A DNA stretch of 64,000 nucleotides. Source: Spongilla lacustris. Its lineage: Eukaryota > Porifera > Demospongiae > Spongillida > Spongillidae. The notes beneath the pieces were generated by a model. The model was not told the DNA's origin, searched no databases, and saw nothing but the letters and a program-made list of their open reading frames with translations. Location: contig OX442415.1 in the NCBI GenBank assembly GCA_949361645.1, positions 17,945,269-18,009,268 on the forward strand, written 5' to 3'. Positions 10,972 to 22,149 of the stretch are shown one piece after another. Numbering within the stretch: position 1 is the first letter of the stretch; each line of letters begins with the position of its first letter. A program made the position numbers and the translations under genes.

Positions 10972-11391
10972 CTGTATGGGGGAGGGGATGGGGAGGAGGA
11001 AGGTGATGATTAAATGGTTATAGATTACAGAGGATTAGAGAAGAGAGCCATTGCTGATCTACATGTACAGTTGTGTGTGTGTGTGTGTGTTATGTTACTT
11101 GGGGTGAGGGTACTTGCCCTGTGCAATGAGCAGGGACCAGTAGGATGTCAATTAACACACCTCATGGCACTCCTCTTCTCTACATGGAGGTGAAAGGCCA
11201 CACCCCTCAGGACAAACACAAACACAAGGGACTTCCCCTTGGCCAGCACATGTCCGGTCATGTCTCAGAGAACACACTAGGATTGGGGGATGCAACGCTG
11301 GAAGTATACAGTAAAAACATGAAATCTTGCTCAATTGTCCCGGTTGGATCGATGTACCTGTATAGCCCACTATAGGGCAGAAATATTGTCT

Positions 11392-11489
11392 CCCTTCAAG
11401 ATTTCGTCCATCGATGACTGCTCGGGGATGTTCTGTTGCTGGGGGAGCAGGACTGCTGAGGTGGTCGGACTGCCATCAGAGACGCTAGC
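11392..11489 (-). CDS. Conserved exon of unknown function (copy B)
   Basis: Near-identical on the minus strand to 4887-4984 and inverted relative to 6500-6639, with the same SDGSPTTSAVLLPQQ and SVDEILKG words. No flanking donor as good as the plus-strand copy is seen. Confidence 0.35.
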
Positions 11490-11767
11490 GCTCTGATCTT
11501 TCTTCCTATTTATTATTCGGCTGACATCATCACTAGCTCCAAATGATGCGCAATAGCAGCTGTTAATTTATGTGTGGTCAATAAACTATAGACGTTCAAA
11601 GTGCACACGTGAACGTAACGTGAGGGTTATAGTATCGGCGGTAGGCGGTACCGGTAGGCGATTCATCGTTACCGGCGTCGTCGAGGAACAATACACAGAA
11701 GCATGAAGCACCTTTATGCGTGCGTGACTTGGGTATTGATAGTAATTATATTCGTCATGTGTCCTGA

Positions 11768-11794
11768 GGGGGGGGGGGGGGGGGGGGGGGGGGG
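11768..11794. repeat. Poly(G) tract
   Basis: 27 uninterrupted G on the plus strand, flanked by CCTGAG and TCCGGACC. Its length is unlikely to be exact. Confidence 0.9.
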
Positions 11795-12062
11795 TCCGGA
11801 CCCCCTCGCTGGATCCGCCCTCGGCCTGACAACACTGCGCTGCAGATCTGGTGTTGGCAGCCCCTTCGCAATCGCAGTGCGGTACGTACAATCATATGTG
11901 TACATAGGGGACGATGACCCTGAAGACCATAGCCTCTGTGGGGTGGAGCACAAAGCCATCAAGGGTCTCTGCCAGGGCTTGGGTCCAGCAATGCTGCTGC
12001 AGATCACGTGGAAGCTGGAGTCCTTCTAGAAGGTGCCACAAGATGTACTAATGTTACTGATC

Positions 12063-12238
12063 ACGTTGTGGTTCATATGTAGCCAGGAACTGTTGTGGGA
12101 ATCTGCTCTACTTGCCCATACTGCAAGGAGGCACTCACTTGGGCTAGTTCTGGAGTCCTTGCTGGTCAAGTCAAAAGTCAGTGCTATAGTGATATAATAC
12201 AGTAGCACTCATGTTGTACTATTTGGGCTAGTCCACAC
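12063..12238. repeat. Partner of the 180-bp duplicated segment at 6762-6945
   Basis: Same sequence as 6762-6945 with few changes. It ends at the start of the 19-bp satellite region. Confidence 0.8.
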
Positions 12239-12341
12239 CTTCACCTGTGCTAGTATGATGCCTCACCAGTTTGTGAAGTTGTGCACATTTGCTGAGTTGG
12301 GTGAGGTGAAGCAGCCATACATAGTTAAATGTATTCCCATC

Positions 12342-13795
12342 TTGTCCTTTGCTGACCATCTTGCCTGCTCTGCTGACCATCTTGTCATTTGCTGACCATC
12401 TTGTCCTTTGCTGACCATCTTGTCCTCTGCTGACCATCTTGCCTGCTCTGCTGACCATCTTGTCCTTTGCTGACCATCTTGTCCTTTGCTGAACATCTTG
12501 CCTGCTCTGCTGACCATCTTGTCCTTTGCTGACCATCTTGTCCTTTGCTGACCATCTTGTCCTTTGCTGACCATCTTGTCCTTTGCTGACCATCTTGTCC
12601 TCTGCTGACCATCTTGTCCTCTGCTGACCATCTTGTCCTTTGCTGACCATCTTGTCCTTTGCTGACCATCTTGTCCTTTGCTGACCATCTTGTCCTTTGC
12701 TGACCATCTTGTCCTTTGCTGACCATCTTGTCCTTTGCTGACCATCTTGCCTGCTCTGCTGACCATCTTGTCCTCTGCTGACCATCTTGCCTGCTCTGCT
12801 GACTATCTTGTCCTTTGCTGACCATCTTGTCCTTTGCTGACCATCTTGTCCTTTGCTGACCATCTTGTCCTTTGCTGACCATCTTGTCTTTTGCTGACCA
12901 TCTTGTCCTCTGCTGACCATCTTGTCCTCTGCTGACCATCTTGTCCTTTGCTGACCATCTTGTCCTTTGCTGACCATCTTGCCTGCTCTGCTGACCATCT
13001 TGTCCTTTGCTGACCATCTTGTCCTTTGCTGACCATCTTGCCTGCTCTGCTGACCATCTTGTCCTTTGCTGACCATCTTGTCCTTTGCTGACCATCTTGT
13101 CCTTTGCTGACCATCTTGCCTGCTCTGCTGACCATCTTGTCCTTTGCTGACCATCTTGTCCTTTGCTGACCATCTAGTCCTTTGCTGACCATCTTGTCCT
13201 TTGCTGAACATCTTGCCTGCTCTGCTGACCATCTTGTCCTCTGCTGACCATCTTGTCCTTTGCTGACCATCTTGTCCTTTGCTGACCATCTTGTCCTTTG
13301 CTGACCATCTTGCCTGCTTTGCTGACCATCTTGTCCTTTGCTGACCATCTTGTCCTTTTGCTGACCATCTTGTCCTCTGCTGACCATCTTGTCCTTTGCT
13401 GACCATCTTGTCCTTTGCTGACCATCTTGTCCTCTGCTGACCATCTTGTCCTCTGCTGACCATCTTGCCTGCTCTGCTGACCATCTTGTCCTCTGCTGAC
13501 CATCTTGTCCTTTGCTGACCATCTTGCCTGCTCTGCTGACCATCTTGTCCTTTGCTGACCATCTTGCCTGCTCTGCTGACCATCTTGTCCTTTGCTGACC
13601 ATCTTGTCCTCTGCTGACCATCTTGCCTGCTCTGCTGACCATCTTGTCCTTTGCTGACCATCTTGTCCTCTGCTGACCATCTTGTCCTCTGCTGACCATC
13701 TTGTCCTTTGCTGACCATCTTGTCCTCTGCTGACCATCTTGTCCTTTGCTGACCATCTTGTCCTCTGCTGACCATCTTGCCTGCTCTGCTGAATA
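12342..13795. repeat. 19-bp minisatellite, about 75 copies, open in every minus-strand frame
   Basis: The unit is GCTGACCATCTTGTCCTTT, with the variant ending …CTCT and a 21-bp variant ending in GCCTGCTCT. Because 19 is not a multiple of three, each minus-strand frame passes through all three unit frames and gives a 19-residue repeat (MVSKGQDGQQRTRWSAEDK). The unit has no stop in any of them, which yields open frames up to 616 codons. There is no start context, splice signal or conserved flank, so I treat this as satellite DNA and not a gene. Confidence 0.9.
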
Positions 13796-13945
13796 TTGAA
13801 ACTTTGCTTTGCGACATCTCAGTGGATGACGATAGATCTGGGGACCAGGGAGAGGGGGTGGCGTCCAGAGAGGAGCTCTCAGCAGGACATGTGGACACTG
13901 GTTTGTGTTGAAGGTTAGAAACATTAATGTATTTTGCCAGTGGCG

Positions 13946-13970
13946 GGGCGGGGGGGGGGGGGGGGGGGGG
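13946..13970. repeat. Poly(G) tract
   Basis: G run following GGCGGGGCG, the second long G run on the plus strand in this region. Confidence 0.9.
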
Positions 13971-14479
13971 TATTCTTGTTCCCATGGTAACTGTTGTGAT
14001 GAAAAACCTGCTAGCTACGTACTCTGGTGGTGTGGAAAGTGTTTGTCGAAAAAGTTGTATGTATATGTACTGGGTCATGTGATATGTTTACTGGGTCATG
14101 TGATATGTGTACTGGGTCATGTGATGTTATGCTGTACTAATGTGTCATTATTATACCATGTAACTCTTACACATGTACATGTTGTTGTACAGTACTGTTT
14201 CACTCCATTCTAATCTTTGTATGCTGTAATTCCAGGAGCATAATCCCAGCACTGAGGGTCTTTTATACTGTTCACTGTAACTTTGTCTTTACAGGGACCA
14301 CAGGAGATTGATTGTAGGAGATGCCCATGGAAGGGTGTGTCCTCAATGGACTGTGTCAGCAAGTGGTGGTCAGTGCATATGTATCACTGTATATGTACAT
14401 GAATATTGTACAAGGGGTGTACATAAGGGTACACATGTCACATATGTGCTTTACCATCCTTCTCCTTGGTGTTCAACAG

Positions 14480-14593
14480 GAGGCATGATGGAGCATGGGT
14501 AGGGGGACCAGGCTGTGGACTGCTGCATGAAGTGTTCTCCTTCTCTGAGAGGAAGCACCACTGCAGGAACTGGGGGAAGATCTTCTGTGCCAA
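14480..14593 (+). CDS. FYVE zinc-finger exon, N-terminal half, damaged
   Basis: An acceptor (GTTCAACAG|GAGG) and a donor (GCCAA|GTGAGG) bound this plus-strand exon. It reads VFSFSERKHHCRNWGKIFCA, which is the FYVE signature R[KR]HHCR.CG.IFC; this basic motif binds phosphatidylinositol 3-phosphate on endosomes. The first zinc pair (CMKC) is present but one frame away, the leading W…GDQ motif is shifted again, and the fourth cysteine is Trp (TGC to TGG). There are thus two frameshifts and one lost zinc ligand in 114 bases. Either this is a pseudogene or the base quality is poor. Confidence 0.65.
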
Positions 14594-15204
14594 GTGAGGA
14601 ACATGGCATCACCGCTAAAAGATGACATCTGATTATTTAGCACTGGGTGGGCCATTATTAGAACTATCCATAGTTTGACAATAATAATAATTTAGACCCC
14701 TCCCCTATCTCCAGCACCTAAGTTTTCTAAAGGCAGACATTTTGACACTCCTATCTTCCTTCAGTTCCAGTTCATATTGGATCTCTGAGGGATTGAAAAT
14801 CTACAATTATGTATGCGTGCATGTGCGTGTGTACTTGTCATGACAAGGCTCAAAGTCCAGCGACTGGACCATGCAGCAGACTGTCAGTGGTCTGTGAATG
14901 TTTGTTCATTTCTGTGAAGGAAGAGACTATTCTCTATTATTTAGAAAAGTGTTGTGCGTTGTGGTTACACATGCTCGCTATCTGATTGGAGGCTAAGTGT
15001 CTACATGTAATTCCAAGCTCGTCGATGATGTCGTCCACCTGCAGCTATGGGAATCAGGGTCTGGGGCCGAGACTACTCCTTCTACTGGTGCCTCTTATGT
15101 CTTCAAAGCTGTAACCTGACAAAATGTCTTGACAATGTTGACAATGTTGACACATTGACACACATTCCACTGTCAAAGTTACACAGGTGCATGTTACAAA
15201 ACTA

Positions 15205-15430
15205 TCAGTCACTAGAGGGAGGGGGAGGAGAGCTGGACTGTTGGGGGGCGTTGGTCCCCTCTGTACTAAGGAAGTCATCTAACTGTTGTACCCAACTGTA
15301 GTCCTCATCCTCATCATCTGATTGGTCAGCTGGTGGGGAGACCACACCTCTTACATCACTGTCCTCTTTTGGTAGACTAAGCACAATATCCTTCTGTAGA
15401 GACATTGCTGCTGCTCTTAAGGTATCCTTA
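15205..15430 (-). CDS. Terminal exon of the minus-strand LRR gene (acidic tail)
   Basis: An acceptor (CTGCTGATAG|T) opens a frame of 74 codons, KDTLRAAAMSLQKDIVLSLP through QSDDEDEDYSWVQQLDDFLS to a proline/serine end and TGA at 15205. The exon begins with one base of a split codon (phase 2), the same phase as all LRR exons further right on this strand. That agreement and its position make it the likely last exon of that gene. The tail has a Ser-Asp-Asp-Glu acidic patch and no recognised domain. It lies antisense within the region spanned by the plus-strand FYVE exons. Confidence 0.5.
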
Positions 15431-15770
15431 CTATCAGCAGTGAAGTGATTAGGCCTACATGGAGGTGGGTGGAGCTTCATAATTATTGCAATACATCACT
15501 AAAGCATTAGGTCATTTTCAATTGTAAAGAGTGTGGTGATTTCAACACGCCAATCTCTTGGCGGGGAGGGATTATGTGGTGGGCATTATATAAGTTCCTA
15601 CTGGTGTATATGCTCCACTGGTCTATGACCCACCATGTTGATATGCTACAGCATATGCATGTGCATATACATGTACTCTGAAATGATGATCATGTCTCCA
15701 AGTCACCAAACACCATGTAGATATATAATACATGTGGACATAAACCATACTCCCTATATGGAGCATGCAG

Positions 15771-15868
15771 GCACATGGGGCTGGCCTGGGGACCAGGTGG
15801 AGGTATGTAAGAAGTGCACTATGGCCCTCCATGTGGGGGAGTGGCTGTCTAGATCACCAGAGCACAAG
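15771..15868 (+). CDS. Possible C-terminal FYVE exon (second CxxC)
   Basis: Acceptor (CATGCAG|GCAC) and donor (CACAAG|GTATGG) enclose TWGWPGDQVEVCKKCTMALH and VGEWLSRSPEHK. FYVE fingers end with a VRVC..C motif followed by a hydrophobic helix, and VEVCKKCTMALH fits that. The phase does not join directly to 14593, so at least one exon between them would be needed. Confidence 0.4.
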
Positions 15869-16181
15869 GTATGGGACATTATAATGATGGTGTAGTGCAC
15901 ACATTCCCTGAGGTGAGGTAAGGATGGTGTCCCAGCACTGCCAACAGAACATTTGGAATATCACCAAATACTGAGGCCCTGAGCAAACAGTGCTGCCAAC
16001 AGCTTTGCCATAAGAGCACACGCCCCCTGCTGCTTAAACCTCTAAGTCTGTGACCAGTGTATGGTGCATGTATGTAGCTATGACATGTATATGTCACTAG
16101 TGCTAAACTAAACTGCTTCAAACTACGTGTGCACAACATACAAAGTGGACCATGCCCGCCCCCTTCCTACATATCACTTAC

Positions 16182-16205
16182 CATTCATCACCAATATTGC
16201 CCAAC
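16182..16205 (-). CDS. 24-nt LRR microexon (LGNIGDE)
   Basis: Between an acceptor (TTTACTTACAG|G) and a donor (GAATG|GTAAGTG) on the minus strand lie 24 bases reading g-LGNIGDE-tg. This is the start of an RI-type LRR (LxxNxIGDE) in phase 2 at both ends, as in the other LRR exons of this strand. The preceding exon (21318-21398) ends in GG, giving Gly at the junction and …EALG-LGNIGDE. A possible continuation after the acceptor at 15979-15984 reads ASVFGDIPNVLLAVLGHHPY, but no clear donor follows it. Confidence 0.5.
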
Positions 16206-16444
16206 CTGTAAGTAAAGAAGATATGCATCAACACAACGAATAGTTACCATGGCAATATATGCACTTGCTACATGTACATGTATGTAGTTGTCCAATACAC
16301 ACAGAACATGTAATGTGATGCAGTTGCCATGGATACTAAGACATAACTGGCCACAGCCATGAGCCCTCTTAGTGGCCGTATATTAACCCCACAACTTTTA
16401 TTATCTTGCATGCCAACGTGCAACGGCAATAGGAGCTTCCCTCT

Positions 16445-19400
16445 TCACCAGAGCACATCACAACACTCCCTCTTCATCCCAGCACATCACACCCCTCCCT
16501 CTTCACCCCTGCACATCACACCCCTCCCTCTTCACCCCAGCAGACCACACCCCTACCTCTTCACCCCAGCACACCACACCCCTTCCTCCTCACCCCAGCA
16601 CACCACACCCCTCCCTCTTCACCCCAGCACATCACACCCCTCCCTCTTCACCCCAGCATGTCACACCCTTCCCTCTTCACCCCAATACATCACACCACTC
16701 CCTCTTCACTCCAGCACATCACACATCCATCTTCACCCCAGCACACCACACTCCTCCCTCTTCACTCCAGCACATCACACCCACCATCTGCACCCCAGCA
16801 CATCACACCCCTCACTCTTCTCCCCTGCACATCACACCCCTCCCTCTTCACCCCAGTACATCACACCCCTCCCTCTTCATCCCTGCACATCACACCCCTC
16901 CCTCTGCACCCCAGCACATCACACCCCTCCCTCTTCACCCCAGCACATCACACCCCTCCCTATTCACACCAGCACATCACACCCCTCCCTCTTCACCCAA
17001 GCACATCACACCCCTCCCTCTTCATCCCAGCACATCACACCCCTCCCTCTTCACCCCTGCACATCACACCCCTCCCTCTTCACCCCAGCACATCACACCC
17101 CTCCCTCTTCACCCCAGCACATCACACCCCTCCCTCTTCACCCCAGCACATAAAACCCCTCCCTCTTCACCCCAGCACATAAAACCCCTCCCTCTTCACC
17201 CCAGCACATCACACCCCTCCCTCTTCAATCCAGCACATCACACCCCTCCCTCTTCACCCCAGCACATCACACCCCTCCCTCTTCACCCCAGCACATCACA
17301 CCCCTCCCTCTTCAACCCAGCACATCACACCCCTCCCTCTTCACCCAAGCACATCACACCCCTCCCTCTTCACCCCAGCACATCACACCCCTCCCTCTTC
17401 ACCCCAGCACGTAAAACCCCTCCCTCTTCACCCCAGCACATCACACCCCTCCCTCTTCACCCCAGCACATCACACCCCTCCCTCTTCACTCCAGCACATC
17501 ACACCCCTCCCTCTTCACCCCAGCACATCACACCCCTAACTCTTCACCCCAGCAAAGCACACCCATCCCTCTTCACCCCAGCACATCACACCCCTCCCTC
17601 TTCACCCCAGCATGTCACACCCTTCCCTCTTCACCCCAGCACATCACACCACTCCCTCTTCACTCCAGCACATCATACCCTCCCTCTTCACCCCAGTACA
17701 CCACACCCCTCCTTCACTCCAGCACATCACACCCTCCATCTTCACCCCAGCACACCACACCCCTCCCTCTTCACTCCAGCACATCACACCCTCCATCTTC
17801 ACCCCAGCACACCACACTCCTCCCTCTTCACCCCAGCATACCACACTCCTCCCTCTTCACCCCAGCACACCACACTCCTTCTCTTCACCCCAGCTCATTA
17901 CACCCCTCCCTCTTCACCTCAGTATGTCACACCCTTCCTTCTTCACCCCAGCACATCACACCCCTCCCTCTTCACTCCAGCACATCACACCTCCATCTTC
18001 ACCCCAGCACATCACACCCCTCCCTCTTCACTCCAGCACATCACACCCTCCATCTTCACCCCAGCACACCACACTCCTCCCTCTTCACTCCAGCACACCA
18101 CACTCCTTACTCTTCACTCCAGCACATCACACCCTCCATCTTCATCCCAGCACACATCACTTCTCCCTCTTTACCCCAGCACACCACACTCCTCCCTCTT
18201 CACCCCAGCACACATCACTTCTCCCTCTTCACCCCAGCACACCACACTCCTCCCTCTTCACCCCAGCATGTCACACCCTTCCCTCTTCACCCCAGCACAT
18301 CACACCACTCCCTCTTCACTCCAGCACATCACACCTCCATCTTCACCCCAGCACACCACACCCTCCCTCTTCACCCCAGCATGTCACACCCTTCCCTTAT
18401 CACCCCAGCACATCACACCACTCCCTCTTCACCCCAGCACATCACACCACCCCCTCTTCACTCCAGCACATCACACCTCCATCTTCACCCCAGCACACCA
18501 CACTCCTCCCTCTTCACCCTAGCACATCACACCCCTCCCTCTTCACCCCAGCATGTCACACCCTTCCCTTATCACCCCAGCACATCACACCACTCCCTCT
18601 TCACTCCAGCACATCACACCTCCATCTTCATCCCAGCACACCACACTCCTCCCTCTTCACCCCAGATCCACCCCTCCCTCTTCACCCCAGCACATCACAC
18701 CCCTCCCTCTTCACCCTAGCACATCACACCCTCCATCTTCACCCCAGCACATCACACCCCTCCCTCATCACCCCAGCACATAAAACCCCTCCCTCTTCAC
18801 CCCAGCACATCACACCCCTCCCTCTTCACCCCAGCACATCACACCCCTCCCTCTTCACCCCAGCACATCACACCCCTAACTCTTCACCCCAGCAAAGCAC
18901 ACCCATCCCTCTTCACCCCAGCAAAGCACACCCATCCCTCTTCACCCCAGCACATCACACCCCTCCCTCTTCAACCCAGCATGTCACACCCTTCCCTCTG
19001 CACCCCAGCACATCACACCACTCCCTCTTCACTCCAGCACATCAAACCTCCATCTTCACCCCCAGCACACCACACTCCTCCCTTTTCACCCCAGCAATTA
19101 CACCCCTCCCTCTTCACTCCAGCACATCACACCCTCCATCTTCACCCCAGCACACCACACTCCTCCCTCTTCACTCCCTCCAGCACATCACACCCTCCAT
19201 CTTCACCCCAGCACACCACACTTCTCCCTCTTCACCCCAGCACACCACACTCCTCCCTCTTCACCCCAGCACATCACACCCCTCTCTCTTCACCCCAGCA
19301 TGTCACACCCTTCCCTCTTCACCCCAATACATCACACCACTCCCCCTTCACTCCAGCACATCACACCTCCATCTTCATCCCAGCACACCACACTCCTCCC

Positions 19401-20130
19401 TCTTCACCCCAGCACATCACACCCCTCCCTCTTCACTCCAGCACATCACACCCCTCCCTATTCACCCCAGCACATCACACCCTCCCTCTTCACCCCAGTA
19501 CACCACACCCCTCCCTCTTCACTCCAGCACATCACACCGTCCATCTTCACCCCAGCACACCACACTCCTCCCTCTTCACCCCTGCACATCACACCCCTCC
19601 CTCTTCACTCCAGCACATCACACCCTCCATCTTCACCCCAGCACACCACACTCCTCCCTCTTCACCCCAGCACACCACACTCCTCCTCTTCACCAGCACA
19701 TCACACCCCTCCCTCTTCACCTCAGTATGTCACACCCTTCCTTCTTCACCCCAGCACATCACACCCCTCCCTCTTCACTCCAGCACATCACACCTCCATC
19801 TTCACCCCAGCACACCACACTCCTCCCTCTTCACTCCAGCACATCACACCCTCCATCTTCACCCCAGCACACCACACTCCTCCCTCTTCACCCCAGCACA
19901 CCACACTCCTCCCTCGTCACCCCAGCACATCACACCCCTCCCTATTCACCCCAGCACATCACACCCTCCCTCTTCACCCCAGTACACAACACCCCTCCCT
20001 CTTCACTTCAGCACATCACACCTTCCATCTTCACCCCAGCACACCACACTCCTCCCTTATCACCCCAGCACATCACACCCCTCCCTCTTCACTCCAGCAC
20101 ATCATACCCCTCCCACTTCACCTAGCATCT
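16445..20130. repeat. 30-bp minisatellite, about 3.7 kb
   Basis: The unit is CAGCACATCACACCCCTCCC followed by TCTTCACCCC, with many point variants and 1-2 base length variants. Since 30 is divisible by three and the unit has no plus-strand stop, open frames up to 837 codons of His/Pro/Ser/Leu repeats appear. They are not genes. The array lies between the LRR exons at 16182-16205 and 21318-21398, so in the gene model it is intronic. Confidence 0.95.
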
Positions 20131-20239
20131 CTCCATATTTTTAATCCTGTCACCACACATGAGTCCTCTTTGCGGCCGAGTACATTAACAACTTCTCATT
20201 CACTGGCCATACCTCTTAGGGAATCTTGCATGCTCTAGC

Positions 20240-20990
20240 ACACCACACCCCACCCTCTTCACCTTCATATCTTTAACCCTGTCACCACACTACCCCCAGC
20301 ACCCCAATATGCTGGCTACATGAAGGTTACCATTATCCTTACCAATGGATACCCACACTGCTAACCCACATACCATAGCATGATAAGGTACAAGTATACA
20401 TATGTGTGCATAAGATGACTTGGGTGTGCATGTGTGTGTGCTGCACACAGGCATATTTGGGCACATGGACTGTGAAGAGACATGAACAGTAGTTCTCCAT
20501 CTCTTCAAGAGGCACATGTGTATGCAGTACAGTGCCATTGATATTATGATGTCATATGATGTAAACCCATCAAGGCTAGCTTGTACCAAGACCAACCTTC
20601 ACTTTGCACCATAACTTTGGCCTACATGTACTAGACTATGGTCCAGTAACTGGAAGTACTCCCCAGTAGTCAGTGAACATCTACCCCAGGTATGGCACTA
20701 TTCAGGTCATGCTGTGCATGTTGGTGTGCATGCAATGGAAGACTGCACCTCCATGATGGACACTCTAAATAAAGAGCATGCACCACTGGGTTCTGCAGAC
20801 TCTATGGGTGCTCTGAACGGTCCCCTGTGCTACCAAATCAATCAGTATGGTGTGCAACATTCTTATAAAATAGGAATAGGTGTGCATGATGCTACCTACC
20901 CAGGGTGCAGTTAGCTAAATTAATATTTCTAGTCAGTTATTTTATGTTACAACACTGGCAAATGTGGGCGTGGTCTGTGTACATGCACAC
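20240..20990. other. Intron sequence, nothing recognised
   Basis: About 750 bases of mixed-composition sequence between the satellite and the MITE at 21.0 kb, without a supported exon or repeat. Confidence 0.5.
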
Positions 20991-21024
20991 GACTGCTCTA
21001 GCAACCACACCACACATACATGTA

Positions 21025-21295
21025 CAGTGCCGTCCACCCACACGTTCACACTAGCGCTCGCTCGACATGCGAGTGACACGCGCGTGACTCGATGGAGTGC
21101 AATAATGACTCGCGCGCCTTAACTCAAAGCAAAACAGCTGGAACAAAAACATATACTATTAATAGCTTGAAACTAACGTAATCATCTGTAGCTATGCCGT
21201 AAATCGATATTTGAGTGACGCTCGCAACAGTGCTCGTATCAAGGGCTAATTGATACACTCGCGTGCAAGTGTGAACTTGTGGGTGGACGGCACTG
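21025..21295. mobile_element. 271-bp MITE with TA target duplication
   Basis: The ends are inverted copies: CAGTGCCGTCCACCCACA at 21025 and its reverse complement ending at 21295. Both are flanked by TA, and the inverted match continues for about 35 bp (…GTTCACACT). TA duplication and CAGTG termini fit the Tc1/mariner group. The interior is rich in CGCGCG words and encodes nothing. Confidence 0.8.
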
Positions 21296-21317
21296 TACCA
21301 CTAGGCAGCCAACTTAC

Positions 21318-21398
21318 CCAAGGGCCTCCAGGGGGCAGTGACTGATGATTTGTACCAATGAATCTATACTTCCATCTCCAAGATTGGAGTTCCCCAGG
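21318..21398 (-). CDS. LRR exon (81 nt), diverged type
   Basis: Acceptor (CATCCATCCAG|C) and donor (CCTTGG|GTAAGTTGG) on the minus strand enclose c-LGNSNLGDGSIDSLVQIISH…CPLEAL-gg, one 27-residue leucine-rich repeat of the ribonuclease-inhibitor/NLR kind. Start and end phase are 2, as in the 84-nt array exons upstream. The sequence is clearly diverged from the array exons, so it marks the conserved flank of the duplicated block. Confidence 0.7.
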
Positions 21399-21887
21399 CT
21401 GGATGGATGGACACAAGAGGTGACATACACACCACACATCCCAACACCTCTCTGATGTATGCATTACCCTATCACTGATGGGAGGTGTGGTCTGGAAGTT
21501 ACCCCAAATAATGCCCCACAGCACAGTTAAATACAGAGGACACATGCCACATGCCTACAAACATATCACCATAACAACCATCCCTCCTCCCGCTCCCCTC
21601 CTCAGGACCTCATGGCATAGGAAGGTAGCCACATGTAGTACCAGTGGCATATCCAAAATTTAGGAGGAGGGGTTTCCAGCGATGGGTTAATACACTGCTA
21701 CAGAGGGGGTGGGGCCCACTTGATGCTGGGTACAAACACTATGGGATATAACTGGTGGGCGTGGCACTGCATAAATCCTTATACACTGTTAAGCTCAAGG
21801 GGTGTTAGGTTTGAGGGGTGTTACAGCCCAGGGAGTGTTATGGCAGCACAGAAGCGTATTCTGCTGACATTTATGGGTGTTGGCACG

Positions 21888-22105
21888 TGTTAGGAGCAAC
21901 CCCCAGCAAGGGTGTGGTGTTAGGAGCAACCCCCAGCAAGGGTGTGGTGTTAGGAGCAACCCCCAGCAAGGGTGTGGTGTTAGGAGCAACCCCCAGCAAG
22001 GGTGCGGTGTTAGGAGCAACCCCCAGCAAGGGTGTGGTGTTAGGAGCAACCCCCAGCAAGGGTGTGGTGTTAGGAGCAACCCCCAGCAAGGGTGTGGTGT
22101 TAGGT
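21888..22105. repeat. 30-bp minisatellite, 7 near-perfect copies
   Basis: Unit GTGTTAGGAGCAACCCCCAG plus CAAGGGTGTG. The copies are almost identical (one T-to-C change), so the expansion is recent. Frames on both strands are open through it. Confidence 0.95.
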
Positions 22106-22149
22106 CGTTTCAAAGGTGTGTTGTCATAACACTGATTTACCACATTACA

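Larger units (their letters stand above)
10540..11620. repeat. Segmental duplication of about 4.1-5.1 kb
   Basis: The order minisatellite, Lys/Pro-rich exon, TG run, CATGTCTCAGAGAACACACC box, conserved SVDEILKG exon is the same as at 4.1-5.1 kb, with scattered substitutions and small indels. The duplication includes at least two exons, so one set is likely to be non-functional. Confidence 0.85.

Noticed and set aside
12228..14078. 616-codon Gln/Lys/Trp-rich ORF
   Set aside because: It is a product of the 19-bp satellite. All three minus-strand frames are open in the same way.
17612..20125. 837-codon His/Pro/Ser-rich ORF
   Set aside because: It is a frame through a 30-bp minisatellite, with several overlapping ORFs in other frames and no coding signals.
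21888..22105. CRISPR-like array of 30-bp repeats
   Set aside because: The repeats are directly contiguous without spacers, in eukaryotic intron sequence.
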